A DNA stretch of 64,000 bases from assembly GCF_000337835.1 (NCBI RefSeq), contig NZ_AOLM01000008.1, positions 292,216 to 356,215 of the forward strand. Reading direction: 5' to 3'. The translations under genes and the position numbers were made by a program. The notes below the pieces were generated by a model that had not been told where the DNA came from, made no database searches, and saw only the letters and a list, made by a program, of their open reading frames with translations. Source of the DNA: Haloferax sulfurifontis ATCC BAA-897 (GTDB lineage: Archaea; Halobacteriota; Halobacteria; Halobacteriales; Haloferacaceae). Of this stretch, positions 34,559 to 43,916 are shown one piece after another (the first letter of the stretch is position 1; each line of letters begins with the position of its first letter).

Positions 34559-36142
34559 ATGTCACGTAGTGGCACGGGCAGTGGTGAACGTAGTGAAGAC
34601 GCCAGCAACGAGACCGACAACCAGCCATCGAGACGACGATTCATGCAGTCGGCGGCGGCCGCGTCGACTGTCGGGGCACTCGGTGCGCTCGCGGGTTGTA
34701 CTGGTGGCGGCGGAGAGAACACCGACGATAGCGGGTCCGACTCGAACACGGACTCTGGATCAGACTCGAACACGGACTCGGGGTCCGACTCCAGCGGTTC
34801 CGAGAGCATTACCATCGACTACCTGAACGCACAGGCGGCCGAGAACTCTTCGATTAAGTCGCACTTCCAGGAGTCGCTCAGCACCTTCGAAGAACAGCAG
34901 GGTAACGTGACGGTGAAGATGCAGACGGCGTCCTACGGGGACATTCGGTCGAAGCTCGCCTCGACGGTGTCGAGCGGGAACCCGCCGACGATGGCCGAGT
35001 CCGGCGGTGGTGGGCTCCAGTTCTACCTCGACGGGAAGGTGCCCGACCACTCTCCCTTCATCGAGGGGACGGACCGACTCCCCGGAGACTACACGGCGGC
35101 GAACCTCGACTCCGCGAAGTACCGCGGTGAGTACTGGTCCGCGGGCGGGATGCGCCACACGAACAGTAACCTCGGAATCAGTCCGAAACTGTTCAGCCAA
35201 GTCGGCGTCAGCGACCCAGCCTCGGAGCTCTCGACGTGGAGCGGCTTCCTCGACGCGGTCCGTCGAATCGACGAGCAGACCGACGCCATCGCCTACGAGG
35301 AAACCGGCGTCCCCGGCGACCTCGAATCCTACTGGGGGTACGCGCGGACCGCGTACACCGGCGGTACCGACCCGTGGATGCGTCAGAGCGACGACCCGGA
35401 GAACCCGACTATCGTCGTCGCCAACGAGGACCACGAAGACCAGGGCAAGACCGACGGCATGATCAAGACCTGCGTCAAGATGGCCCACGAGTTCAGCAGT
35501 TCGGAGTCCGCCCAGCGCGGTGACGAGGAGATTCCGTCTCTCATGCTGACCGGCAAGGTCGCGTCGTTCAACTACGCCGTCCCGACGGCGAACCGCTGGC
35601 GCGCCATCAAAGAGGACGTCCAGTTCGGCTGGAACGACGGCGAGGGCGACTTCATGCTCCTTCCGCACCCGAAGGTCGACGCCGAGTTCGGTAGCAACTT
35701 CGGCATCAGCGAACTGGAGGGCGTCGAGGGCGAACACGGCGGCCACATGTGGGCGCTCGAACAGCAACAGACGCTGTTCAACGCGAGCGACGCGGAACAG
35801 AACGCCGCGTGGGACCTCAACATGTTCCTCCTCGGCGACGACGAGTTCGTCCTGCCCGCGTGGGGCGAACACTACGAGTCGCTCCCCGGACTCCAGCCCA
35901 AACTGCAGAAGATTCTCGACGAGTACGAACTCGCACAGAGCACCGAGCAGGCCTACAAGAACGCCGACACCTACGGCAAGCAGTACTCGACGACGGGTGC
36001 GTCCTGGGACGTCAGAGACACCGACCCGATTCGGTGGACCGACATCAACGAGACGATAAGCGAGGCCATCGCCGGACAGCACTCCATCGAGGAGACGCCG
36101 TCGCTCGTCCGCTCGCGCATTCAGGACCGCCTGGCACAGTAG
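34559..36142 (+). CDS. ABC transporter substrate-binding lipoprotein (carbohydrate uptake)
   Basis: A 527-residue secreted lipoprotein. The twin-arginine signal has RRRFMQ (residues 25-30), a hydrophobic stretch and the lipobox LAGC (Cys47), typical of haloarchaeal Tat lipoproteins. A Ser/Asp/Gly linker with a repeated SGSDSNTD unit follows (about 58-83), then a family 1 extracellular solute-binding fold. It is followed by two permeases and an ATPase, giving a complete carbohydrate-type importer. The ligand cannot be told from sequence; its place in the island suggests a sugar acid or oligosaccharide. The nearest upstream genes are the chaperonin-like pair. Confidence 0.9.
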   Translation: MSRSGTGSGERSEDASNETDNQPSRRRFMQSAAAASTVGALGALAGCTGGGGENTDDSGSDSNTDSGSDSNTDSGSDSSGSESITIDYLNAQAAENSSIKSHFQESLSTFEEQQGNVTVKMQTASYGDIRSKLASTVSSGNPPTMAESGGGGLQFYLDGKVPDHSPFIEGTDRLPGDYTAANLDSAKYRGEYWSAGGMRHTNSNLGISPKLFSQVGVSDPASELSTWSGFLDAVRRIDEQTDAIAYEETGVPGDLESYWGYARTAYTGGTDPWMRQSDDPENPTIVVANEDHEDQGKTDGMIKTCVKMAHEFSSSESAQRGDEEIPSLMLTGKVASFNYAVPTANRWRAIKEDVQFGWNDGEGDFMLLPHPKVDAEFGSNFGISELEGVEGEHGGHMWALEQQQTLFNASDAEQNAAWDLNMFLLGDDEFVLPAWGEHYESLPGLQPKLQKILDEYELAQSTEQAYKNADTYGKQYSTTGASWDVRDTDPIRWTDINETISEAIAGQHSIEETPSLVRSRIQDRLAQ

Positions 36143-36178
36143 GCCGGAGGGAGGCTCCTCGACAGGGCACCCCAAACG

Positions 36179-36188
36179 TTTTTATACG
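36179..36188 (+). promoter_or_regulatory. TATA box upstream of the permease genes
   Basis: TTTTTATACG followed by ATATTATAATAC precedes the ATG at 36210 by about 21 bases. This suggests that the permeases have their own promoter in addition to read-through from the binding-protein gene. Confidence 0.5.
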
Positions 36189-36209
36189 ATATTATAATAC
36201 AACGATACC

Positions 36210-37151
36210 ATGTCACAAGAGACCGCACAACACATCAGACAGAAGTATGGGCTAGAGGAGACCACGCTCATGGACCGGGTCCGGGAGAACTGGATTGGCT
36301 ACCTGTTCATCGTCCCGACGTTCGTGATGTTCACAATCCTGTTTTACTACCCCATCGTCAGAGGTGTCTTCCTGACGTTCACGAACACCCGACTCGGCGA
36401 GGCCGGTAGCTTCGTCGGTCTCGAAAACTACTCGTGGCTCCTGACGAACGACCTGTTTCACTTCGCGTTCGGTTGGACGTTGGCCTTCGTCTTCGGGACG
36501 ACGCTCCTGCAACTGGTCATCGGCCTCGTCGCGGCCCTGCTGTTGAGCGAACTTCGAAGCCGGTGGCGAGACTGGACGAGCGCGATTATCATGTCCCCGT
36601 ACTTCTCCGCGCCGCTCGCGGGAGGTGTCATCTGGATGTGGTTCCTGAACAGCGACTTCGGGATGCTCCCCATGATAATCTCGGACTTCCTCGGCGTTCA
36701 GGCGCCGTCGTTCCTCGCCGACGGGATTTGGCCGTACGTCTCCCTCATCGTCGCCCAGTCGTGGCACGACTACGGGTACGCGGGCATCATCTACGCCGCC
36801 GCCATCGTGGGTATTCCCCGCGAGCAGTACGAGGCGGCGGCGCTGGCCGGTGCGGGGCGTCTCCGACGCTTCCGTGACGTGACGCTACCCCACCTCGTCA
36901 CGCCGACGATTATAATCCTCGCGCTCCGCACCGCGTGGAACGTCGCGGAGTTCGCACAGCCGTTCGAGTTGACCGGCGGTGGACCGGGGACTCGGACGAT
37001 GTTGATGAGTATCCTCACGTACGAGACCGCGTACGTCAACCTGCAGTTCTCGCGGGCGTACACGCTCGGGATGGCCATGATTCTCGTCTCCATGACGGCG
37101 GCCATCTTCTACGTGACCGTCATCAAGGACGAAGAGGAGCTGTACGTCTAA
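36210..37151 (+). CDS. ABC transporter permease, MalF/UgpA type
   Basis: A 313-residue inner-membrane permease with six predicted hydrophobic segments (first about residues 29-51, IGYLFIVPTFVMFTILFYYP). The cytoplasmic EAA loop that contacts the ATPase is EQYEAAALAGAGRLRRFRDV, followed by the conserved TLPHL. It pairs with the MalG-type permease two bases downstream of its stop. The initial hydrophilic segment (about 28 residues) is usual for this family. Confidence 0.92.
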   Translation: MSQETAQHIRQKYGLEETTLMDRVRENWIGYLFIVPTFVMFTILFYYPIVRGVFLTFTNTRLGEAGSFVGLENYSWLLTNDLFHFAFGWTLAFVFGTTLLQLVIGLVAALLLSELRSRWRDWTSAIIMSPYFSAPLAGGVIWMWFLNSDFGMLPMIISDFLGVQAPSFLADGIWPYVSLIVAQSWHDYGYAGIIYAAAIVGIPREQYEAAALAGAGRLRRFRDVTLPHLVTPTIIILALRTAWNVAEFAQPFELTGGGPGTRTMLMSILTYETAYVNLQFSRAYTLGMAMILVSMTAAIFYVTVIKDEEELYV

Positions 37152-37153
37152 CC

Positions 37154-37987
37154 ATGATTAACGAAACTCGCCGCAGTCGATACCTGCTGTACGCCGCTCT
37201 CGGAGTCTTCGCGCTCTTCGCGTTGACGCCGTACTTCTGGGTCGTCCGAACGTCGCTTTTGACGAACTTCGCCGCGATTAACCCCGAGACGGGCTACCTC
37301 CCGGCGCTGGACGCCCTGACGCTCACAGCGTACACCGACATCTGGAACCAGTTCGACTTCGTGACGTTCTTCCAGAACAGTGTCATCGTGTCGGTATCGG
37401 CGACGCTCATCTCGTTGGTGTTCTCGATTCCGGGCGCCTACGCGTTCGCGCGACTGGACTTCCCCGGGCGGAAGCTCCTGTTCTACACCGCCGTGTTCAC
37501 GATAATGTTCCCGTGGATAGTCATCACCATCCCGGTGTACGAGGTGTTCTACGTCTTCGGACTGATAAACACCCTGCCGGGAATCATCATCGCGCTGTCT
37601 ATCTTCGTCCTGCCACAGACCATCTGGCTGCTACAGGGCTTTTTCAGACAGGGCATTCCGGAGAACATCGAAGAGGCGGCGCTCATCGACGGGCACACGG
37701 AAATCGGTGCGTTCCTCCGCATCGTCCTCCCGCTTTCGGCACCCGCGGTGGGCGCGGCCGCCCTCTTTTCGTTCCTCACGGCGTGGAACAACTTCCTGTG
37801 GGTGTTCGTCCTCACGAGCGACGAAGACGTCCGAACCGCAACCGTGGCGATTCACTTCATCCTCGGGAGCGACGTGCTCCGCGAGTGGAACATCCTCATG
37901 GCGGCCGTGGTGCTTCTTGTCGCACCCCCGGTCGTCTTCTACGGCCTCTCACAGCGGTACGTCGGAGAAGGCCTCGGAGGTGCCTGA
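37154..37987 (+). CDS. ABC transporter permease, MalG/UgpE type
   Basis: A 277-residue permease from the ATG at 37154 (MINETRRSRYLLYAALG), two bases after the partner's stop; the longer frame starting upstream is a shadow. It has six hydrophobic segments and the EAA loop ENIEEAALIDGHTEIGAFLR followed by IVLPLSAPA. It forms the second half of the membrane channel of the sugar importer. Confidence 0.92.
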   Translation: MINETRRSRYLLYAALGVFALFALTPYFWVVRTSLLTNFAAINPETGYLPALDALTLTAYTDIWNQFDFVTFFQNSVIVSVSATLISLVFSIPGAYAFARLDFPGRKLLFYTAVFTIMFPWIVITIPVYEVFYVFGLINTLPGIIIALSIFVLPQTIWLLQGFFRQGIPENIEEAALIDGHTEIGAFLRIVLPLSAPAVGAAALFSFLTAWNNFLWVFVLTSDEDVRTATVAIHFILGSDVLREWNILMAAVVLLVAPPVVFYGLSQRYVGEGLGGA

Positions 37988-38035
37988 AGCGACGGGGTCC
38001 AGTGGCGGCCACCGTCCGCCACTTCGGGGACACGC

Positions 38036-38043
38036 ATAAATAA
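38036..38043 (+). promoter_or_regulatory. TATA box of the transporter ATPase gene
   Basis: ATAAATAA in the context CGCATAAATAACAG lies about 33 bases before the ATG at 38077, so the ATPase can be transcribed separately from the permeases, whose last gene ends 89 bases upstream. Confidence 0.5.
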
Positions 38044-38076
38044 CAGACCGACAAACCAATCACACAGTACGTTACC

Positions 38077-39231
38077 ATGGCACGCGTTGAATTTGACAAC
38101 ATTACGAAAGTATTCGAAGACACGTCCGGCCCAATCATCGCCGTCGAGGAGCTGTCACTCGACATCCCCGACGGTGAGTTCGTCGTCTTCGTCGGCCCGT
38201 CGGGTTGCGGGAAGTCGACGACGTTGCGAATGCTCGCCGGACTCGAATCGATTACCGACGGAGAGATTCGCCTCGACGGCGAACCGGTAAACACCGTCTC
38301 ACCCCGCGACCGCGACATCGCGATGGTGTTCCAGTCGTACGCGCTGTACCCTCACAAGACCGTTCGCGGTAACATGGGGTACGGCCTCAGCCTGAGCACC
38401 GACCTCAACGACGAGGAGGTCGATCGTCGAGTCGTCGAGGCCGCGGAGATGATGGGCATCGAGGACCTCTTGGACAAGAAACCCGGCAGTCTCTCGGGCG
38501 GCCAGCAACAGCGCGTCGCGACCGGCCGCGCAATCGTCCGCGAACCGGCGGTGTTCCTGTTCGACGAACCCCTCTCCAACCTCGACGCCCAACTCCGCAA
38601 ACACATGCGGACGGAGCTGTCGCGCATCCACTCCGAACTCGGTATCACGACGATATACGTCACCCACGACCAGGAAGAGGCGATGACGATGGCCGACCGA
38701 ATCGTCATCCTCAACGACGGACAGCTTCAGCAGGTCGGCTCGCCGAAGGAGGTGTACTACCGCCCGGCGAACACGTTCGTCGCCGACTTCATCGGGAGTC
38801 CGAGCATGAACTTCTTCGATGTCGACCTCGAAGTCGCAAGCGACGGGACCGGAACGCTCGTCGGCAACGGGTTCACCTACAACGTCTCCGAGTCGCTCGT
38901 CGACCTCGTCGGCGGCGAGGGTGAATACATCCTCAGTATCCGGCCGGAGAACCTCAACGTCGACCCGTCGGCCCCCGACGAACAGTCCTTCGAGGCGACC
39001 GTCGACGTCGTCGAGGTCATCGGCTCTGACAACTTCATCTACCTCGACGTCGCGGGCAAAGAGTGCCGCCTCCGCGCCCCGTCCGAAACCGAACCCGAAG
39101 AGGGCGACGTCATCACTGTGAGCTTCGACGAAGACGACCTCCATCTGTTCGACCGCAACACCGAAGAAGCGCTGGTCCACGGGCACGAACGGGCGGAATC
39201 GGCACCGAAGATGATAGAACAAGAAGCCTGA
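38077..39231 (+). CDS. ABC transporter ATP-binding protein, MalK/UgpC family
   Basis: A 384-residue ATPase. Walker A is GPSGCGKST, the Q-loop lies in AMVFQSYALYP, the signature is LSGGQQQRVATGRAI, Walker B is FLFDEPLSNLD, and the H-loop is YVTHDQEEAM. The C-terminal TOBE region (about 235-370) contains ILSIRPENLNVD and VEVIGSDNF. It energises the importer formed with the two permeases upstream. The pseudogene at 8737-9186 is a remnant of another member of the same family. The acidic C-terminus is typical of halophiles. Confidence 0.93.
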   Translation: MARVEFDNITKVFEDTSGPIIAVEELSLDIPDGEFVVFVGPSGCGKSTTLRMLAGLESITDGEIRLDGEPVNTVSPRDRDIAMVFQSYALYPHKTVRGNMGYGLSLSTDLNDEEVDRRVVEAAEMMGIEDLLDKKPGSLSGGQQQRVATGRAIVREPAVFLFDEPLSNLDAQLRKHMRTELSRIHSELGITTIYVTHDQEEAMTMADRIVILNDGQLQQVGSPKEVYYRPANTFVADFIGSPSMNFFDVDLEVASDGTGTLVGNGFTYNVSESLVDLVGGEGEYILSIRPENLNVDPSAPDEQSFEATVDVVEVIGSDNFIYLDVAGKECRLRAPSETEPEEGDVITVSFDEDDLHLFDRNTEEALVHGHERAESAPKMIEQEA

Positions 39232-39326
39232 CGAACCGACACCGCTCGAACCGCGCCGGAGCGGCGCCGTCGGCATTTCCGCCCCCGCGGGGGAACGCTT
39301 TTGCCCTCACTCGGCGACGTTCGTGT

Positions 39327-40382
39327 GTGACATACATTATCTCGCTTCTCCCGGGGGACGGTATCGGCGTCGAAGTCATCGAGGCGACGCGGCCGCTCCT
39401 CGACGACGCCGCACACGCGGGCGGGTTCGAACTCGAAACGACGCGATACGACTGGGGGAGCGAACGCTACCTCGAATCGGGGTCGATGATGCCGGACGAC
39501 GCCATCGAGACGCTCGAAACGTACGATGCGATTCTCCTCGGTGCCGTCGGACACCCGGACATCCCGGACCACGTGACGCTCCGCGGGATGATGCTTCCGA
39601 TTAGAAAGGCGTTTGACCAGCAGGTCTGCAAGCGCCCCTCGGTGCTCTTCGACGGCGTCGAGAGCCCGCTCCGCGGATACGACGGGGGCGATATCGACTT
39701 CGTCGTCTACCGGGAGAACACCGAAGGCGAGTACGCCGATGCGGGTGGTCACGAACATCGGGGCTACCCGCACGAAGTCGCGGTGCAGACGGCCGTCTAC
39801 ACCCGCCAAGGGACCGAGACAATCGTCCGTGCGGCGTTCGAGGCGGCCCGGTCGCGCGAGGGCCGGCTGACGAACGTGACGAAGTCGAACGCACAGGCAC
39901 ACGGGATGGTGTTCTGGGACGAAATCGTCGAGGAGGTCTCGTCCGACTATCCCGACGTGACCGTCGAACGCCTGCTCGTCGACGCGGCGTCGATGGACCT
40001 CGTCCGTCGACCGGACGAGTTCGACGTGCTCGTGGCGTCGAATCTCTTCGGCGACATCCTCACCGACATCGGCGCCATCGTCAGCGGGAGCATGGGGATG
40101 GCCCCCTCGGCGAACATCAACGTCGAGGGTCACTCCCCGTCGATGTTCGAGCCGGTCCACGGGAGCGCCCCGGACATCGCGGGGCGGGGAATCGCCAACC
40201 CACTCGCGACTGTCCTCTCGGTTTCGATGCTCTTCGACCACCTCGGCGAGAGCGAGGTCGCCCGTGACATCTGGCGCGCGGTCGAGTCGCAACTCGCCGA
40301 CGCCGACGCACCGCGAACCCCCGACCTCGGTGGGTCAGCCACCACCGAAGCGGTCGTCGAAGACATCAGAACGCGCCTCTAA
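39327..40382 (+). CDS. Isopropylmalate/tartrate/D-malate dehydrogenase family enzyme
   Basis: A 351-residue beta-decarboxylating dehydrogenase starting with GTG at 39327 (VTYIISLLPGDGIG); the longer frame is a shadow of the ATPase end. Family marks are CKRPSVLFDG, VYRENTEGEYADAG, NVTKSNAQAHG (catalytic Lys), DAASMDLVRRPDEFDV, LFGDILTDIGA (metal Asp residues) and EPVHGSAPDIAG. It needs Mg or Mn and NAD. In leucine synthesis the enzyme would be LeuB, but the catabolic setting and the ENTEGEYADAG loop favour the tartrate/D-malate group. It may oxidise a tartrate-like or 3-substituted malate product of sugar-acid breakdown. Confidence 0.85.
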   Translation: MTYIISLLPGDGIGVEVIEATRPLLDDAAHAGGFELETTRYDWGSERYLESGSMMPDDAIETLETYDAILLGAVGHPDIPDHVTLRGMMLPIRKAFDQQVCKRPSVLFDGVESPLRGYDGGDIDFVVYRENTEGEYADAGGHEHRGYPHEVAVQTAVYTRQGTETIVRAAFEAARSREGRLTNVTKSNAQAHGMVFWDEIVEEVSSDYPDVTVERLLVDAASMDLVRRPDEFDVLVASNLFGDILTDIGAIVSGSMGMAPSANINVEGHSPSMFEPVHGSAPDIAGRGIANPLATVLSVSMLFDHLGESEVARDIWRAVESQLADADAPRTPDLGGSATTEAVVEDIRTRL

Positions 40383-40389
40383 TCGTCCG

Positions 40390-41568
40390 ATGCGCCGCCT
40401 CACCGGGAACCGCGATGACGACGCGCGTCGGTTCTCGGCGCGACTGCGCCGTCTCGACGCGGAGACGCTCGCCCGACTCGTGTCTGACCTCTGGGTCGAA
40501 CGCGGCCGGTCCGTGACGCGGGAGGGGACCACCGTCGCTGTCGACGACGGGCGCACCACGCGTCGCCTCGTGGTGTGTCACCGCCCTCCGCCGACGGTCG
40601 CCGGCGATGTCGTCGTCACGTCCCGACTGTCCGATGACCCGGACGTCGTTGACGCGGCCGAGGTGCTCGATGTCGTTCGGTACGCGGTCGACAGAGAGCG
40701 CTCGGCCGAGATACTCGTGGACTATCTCGGTCCCTCGGCGGACCGGTTTTGCTCGCCGCGATTCGGTTCCGCAGACGAAGCGCGCGGCATCGACTGGTGG
40801 CCGACGCCCACGAGCGGTGCGGTCGTCGCAGTCGTGGTAGTACTCCTCTTCGCGAGCGTCGGCGCGGTCCTCACTCATGGCGGTTTGCCATCGGTCGCGG
40901 ATTCGCCCGCCGCTGCGACGAGCGACCAGCGCGAAGGGGGAGCCGCGGCGACAACGGGGCAACCGAAGTCCCAAACCGGCGCCCAAGGTAGTGAAAACGG
41001 CGCCGAGAACGCGCCTTCCGACGTCGAGTCAATCTCGTACTCGGCCCTCGGGTGTCCCATTCCACCGAGAGACGTTCGCCCAGCAGAACTCGCCCCGGCC
41101 GTCGTGCCGGGGGCGAGCGCCGGGGGACTCGACGGGTGGACGCAAGCTCCGGCGACGTCCGACCCGACCACCGAACCGGACCGACTCAGCGACCCGACTG
41201 CACGGCACGCGGTGACGTACGTGCCGCCGTCCGGTCACAAGCTGACGCTCGGAATCAGTCTGTGGCCGTCGCGTCGAGCCGCGCAGTCGGTTGCATCGGC
41301 GTTTGCACCGCGCAACGAGACGGCCACACGGTGGGGTCAGTACACGCTCATCGTCGGGGGCACCACGCCGAACGGTGAACTCCTCGGGAGAAACCAGACG
41401 ATCGTCTGGTCCCGCCCGCTCCTCTCGGAGGTGCGGTCCCCGTCGGGGAGTCGGCTGGGGTACCGGTGTGTCGACTCGTTGCTCGACGAATCCGCGCCAT
41501 CGACGGCCGCGAAACCCGACCACTCCGTGAAAGGTTTATGGTCGAAGAAACCAGACGAACGAACATGA
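40390..41568 (+). CDS. Single-pass membrane protein of unknown function
   Basis: A 392-residue protein from the ATG at 40390, seven bases after the dehydrogenase stop. The N-terminal 130 residues form a compact soluble domain (LDAETLARLVSDLWVERG, a pattern faintly like Mrr-type restriction-endonuclease folds, not asserted). A hydrophobic segment lies at about 141-162. A low-complexity Gly/Ala/Ser/Thr-rich linker (about 165-205) follows, and then an outer domain with a WPSRRAAQSVASAF segment. I do not recognise a family. It overlaps the next small gene by four bases (ATGA), so the three hypothetical genes at 40.4-42.9 kb form a cassette. No link to sugar metabolism is visible. Confidence 0.65.
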   Translation: MRRLTGNRDDDARRFSARLRRLDAETLARLVSDLWVERGRSVTREGTTVAVDDGRTTRRLVVCHRPPPTVAGDVVVTSRLSDDPDVVDAAEVLDVVRYAVDRERSAEILVDYLGPSADRFCSPRFGSADEARGIDWWPTPTSGAVVAVVVVLLFASVGAVLTHGGLPSVADSPAAATSDQREGGAAATTGQPKSQTGAQGSENGAENAPSDVESISYSALGCPIPPRDVRPAELAPAVVPGASAGGLDGWTQAPATSDPTTEPDRLSDPTARHAVTYVPPSGHKLTLGISLWPSRRAAQSVASAFAPRNETATRWGQYTLIVGGTTPNGELLGRNQTIVWSRPLLSEVRSPSGSRLGYRCVDSLLDESAPSTAAKPDHSVKGLWSKKPDERT

Positions 41569-41849
41569 CACACGGACCGGACGCGGTTCACGCTCTCGTC
41601 GAGGAGTCGGGCTGGGAGTACCCCGTCTCAGTTCGCCGGATAGAGCGCGAGCACGCGTTGGCGAACGTGCAGGTGGACGCTGACGGGAACTCCATCATGC
41701 TCGCAGAGCTACTCGGAGACGCCGAGGTGGACCGATTCGAGAGTTACGAGGACCTCGTCACCAAACTCGGGCCGGTGTTCGAAGCCGAGAGTAAGCGGCG
41801 GAAAGTCGGGTTCTTCGGTCGCCTCAAACAGACGTTCCTCGGGGGGTGA
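41565..41849 (+). CDS. Small hypothetical protein, DUF5789-like
   Basis: A 94-residue acidic protein from the ATG at 41565 (MTHGPDAVHALVEESG); an in-frame ATG at 41538 is possible. The pattern WEYPVSVRRIEREHAL, IMLAELLGDAEVDRFESYED resembles the haloarchaeal DUF5789 group from memory; this is tentative. A basic C-terminal helix (KRRKVGFFGRLKQTF) may touch membrane or nucleic acid. It overlaps the upstream membrane-protein stop by four bases and ends four bases before the next gene, so it is the middle gene of the hypothetical cassette. Confidence 0.6.
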   Translation: MTHGPDAVHALVEESGWEYPVSVRRIEREHALANVQVDADGNSIMLAELLGDAEVDRFESYEDLVTKLGPVFEAESKRRKVGFFGRLKQTFLGG

Positions 41850-41853
41850 TGAG

Positions 41854-42927
41854 ATGAACAAACTCCGCGCGTTCGTCGTCGGTGGCTGTCTGACGCTCTC
41901 TGTCGCGCTCGCCTTCGTGGGCCTCCACTACGGCCTCGGTCCCGCTTCGAGAGACGGGTACGTCACGGCGCTCGCCGCCGTCGCCCTCCTCCCGACGATT
42001 CCGCTGGTAGCCGCACACGCGAAGTTCGCGTTCCGACGGCTCGCCGAGTACCGACGGAACGGCTCCGGGCTCAGTTTCGAGCGCGACTCTATCTTCGTCT
42101 CTGCGGACTCCGTGAGCGACGCCGAGCAGACGCTCAGCGACATCGAAGCGGCCGTCGAAGCGGCGGACGAGTACGACGAGTGTCGCCGCGACAGATTCGG
42201 TGAGGGTCGCGGCCTCAACGTTCGTCACACCGGGTTCCACAACTCGTTCGTTCGCGTCGCCGGCGACGGCCGCCTCGTCGTGACGGGAGCGTCGCAGAAC
42301 ACGCACTCGCTGGCGGCGCTCGTCGAGCGCGTCGCGTCGCTGACGATGGAGCGGACGCGAATGCACCCCTTCTTCGCACGCAAGCCAGTTCGAGGAGCGC
42401 CCAGAGCGTTCCTCGGGCTCGTCCTCGTCGTGGTGTTCGTCTTCGGTGCCGGCGGTGTCGTGGGGGCGGCCTATCCGGCCGACGCGTACAGCGCGCCGGA
42501 ACGGGTCGTCCTCGTCGGCTACGATACGCGCGCGGTGGCAACCCCCGGATACGACGCGACCGACGCCACGCTCGACAAGGCCGCGTTCCTCGTCGACTCA
42601 CTCGGCGAAGAGGCGGTCGAAATCGGCTGGGACCGCGACGACGCGGACAAGCTCACCACCCACGGGCGACAGGCGGTCTTCCTCTCCGAGACAGTATCGA
42701 CACAGCTCGGCGCGGTCCGGGAAGACGCGTCGGCGACGGGCGAGCGCGAACGCGTCGCCGCGATCGAAGCAGACCTGCACGCCGCGGAGTGCCGGGTCGC
42801 CGCGAAGATAACCAGCCGCGTCGAGTCGGGGAACGTCGCGGGAGACGCGAGCGCCCTCGTCAGTGCGGGCGAGTCGCTCCGAGCGAGCGCGGCAGACGCC
42901 GGCTACGCCTGTGCGACTGAGGCGTGA
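41854..42927 (+). CDS. Multi-pass membrane protein of unknown function
   Basis: A 357-residue protein. Hydrophobic segments are at about 5-27, 36-54 and 184-206. Between the second and third lies a soluble domain (about 60-180) with a Ser/Asp/Glu-rich helical part. After the third comes a 150-residue acidic outer or inner domain with helical character (residues about 240-355). I do not recognise a family. It is the last gene of the three-gene cassette starting at 40390, with a four-base gap to the small gene. The HpaI-type aldolase gene starts 63 bases downstream with its own context. Confidence 0.6.
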   Translation: MNKLRAFVVGGCLTLSVALAFVGLHYGLGPASRDGYVTALAAVALLPTIPLVAAHAKFAFRRLAEYRRNGSGLSFERDSIFVSADSVSDAEQTLSDIEAAVEAADEYDECRRDRFGEGRGLNVRHTGFHNSFVRVAGDGRLVVTGASQNTHSLAALVERVASLTMERTRMHPFFARKPVRGAPRAFLGLVLVVVFVFGAGGVVGAAYPADAYSAPERVVLVGYDTRAVATPGYDATDATLDKAAFLVDSLGEEAVEIGWDRDDADKLTTHGRQAVFLSETVSTQLGAVREDASATGERERVAAIEADLHAAECRVAAKITSRVESGNVAGDASALVSAGESLRASAADAGYACATEA

Positions 42928-42990
42928 GGCGACCGCTGGACCCCCCGAGTATTGCGAAGCTATACCTGCTCGAAATCCGAGAGTGCTCAC

Positions 42991-43767
42991 ATGGTCGAAC
43001 ACGATGGGCTGAAACGCGCCGGCCAGTCGCCGGACCAACTGATCGGAACGTGGGCCGTGATTCCCCACCCGAGCACCGCGGAGCTACTCGCCGGCGTCGG
43101 ATACGATTTCGTCGTCTTGGACGCGGAACACACCCCGATGTCGTACGAGACGATGGAGAACATGGTCCGCGCGGTCGACGCGGCACCGGGTGAGACGGAA
43201 ACTCTCGTCCGGGTGCCGGACGACGACCCCGCGACGCTGAAACGGACGCTCGACCTCGACCCGACCGGGGTGCTCGTTCCCATGGTCGAGACGGCGGAAC
43301 AGGCCGCGGCCGTCGTCGACGCCAGTCGCTATCCGCCGACGGGAACGCGAGGGCTCGGCCTCGGCCGCGCGACGGGGTACGGACGCGCGCTCGGCGAGCA
43401 CGTCGAGTCCGCGGAGGAGACCGTCGTGAGGTACGTTCAACTGGAGTCCGAGCGCGCGGTCGCGAACGCCGAAGCCATCGCGGCGGTCGATGGAATCGAC
43501 GGCGTGTTCATCGGACCGGTCGACCTCTCGATGTCGATGGACCGCTTCGGAGAGTGGGACGACGGAGACTTCCTCGAAGCGGTCGACCGCGTTGTCGAGG
43601 CCGCGTCCAACGCCGGGGTGGCGGTCGGGACCCTTGCGACCGACGCCGACCAGCGGGCGACCCGCCTCGACTGGGGGGTCGACTACCTGGTCGCCGGCGT
43701 CGACGCGCTCCACCTCTCCGACGGTGCCGTCGAGGCTTTGGACCACAGTACCACTCTGAGCGAGTGA
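42991..43767 (+). CDS. HpcH/HpaI-family class II aldolase (2-keto-3-deoxy acid type)
   Basis: A 258-residue aldolase from the ATG at 42991 (MVEHDGLKRAG). Motifs are VVLDAEHTPMS (catalytic His), VLVPMVETAEQAAAVVDASR (metal Glu nearby), GTRGLGLGRATGYG and GVFIGPVDLSMSM (metal Asp). Members include 2-keto-3-deoxyglucarate aldolase and hydroxy-ketopimelate aldolase; they split 2-keto-3-deoxy acids into pyruvate and an aldehyde. Its position beside the sugar-acid dehydratases supports cleavage of a 2-keto-3-deoxy aldarate or aldonate. Confidence 0.87.
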   Translation: MVEHDGLKRAGQSPDQLIGTWAVIPHPSTAELLAGVGYDFVVLDAEHTPMSYETMENMVRAVDAAPGETETLVRVPDDDPATLKRTLDLDPTGVLVPMVETAEQAAAVVDASRYPPTGTRGLGLGRATGYGRALGEHVESAEETVVRYVQLESERAVANAEAIAAVDGIDGVFIGPVDLSMSMDRFGEWDDGDFLEAVDRVVEAASNAGVAVGTLATDADQRATRLDWGVDYLVAGVDALHLSDGAVEALDHSTTLSE

Positions 43768-43916
43768 CACTGCGACGGCGCGCCCGCCGTTCGGTCGCCC
43801 CGACACTCTCCCCTCGGTCTGCGACGCTGTCGCGTAGCTCCTCGGACGGATTTCGCATCGCCTCCGAGTCGCTGTCGAGCCCACGGTGACCGGAGAATGT
43901 GAGGGTGCGAACGCCG

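Noticed and set aside
34735..34800. Tandem Ser/Asp repeat as a mobile or regulatory repeat
   Set aside because: It is the acidic linker of the substrate-binding lipoprotein, common in haloarchaeal exported proteins.
39327..40382. Assignment as LeuB for leucine synthesis
   Set aside because: No leu genes are nearby, and the neighbours are catabolic; the tartrate/D-malate group is a better fit, though not proven.
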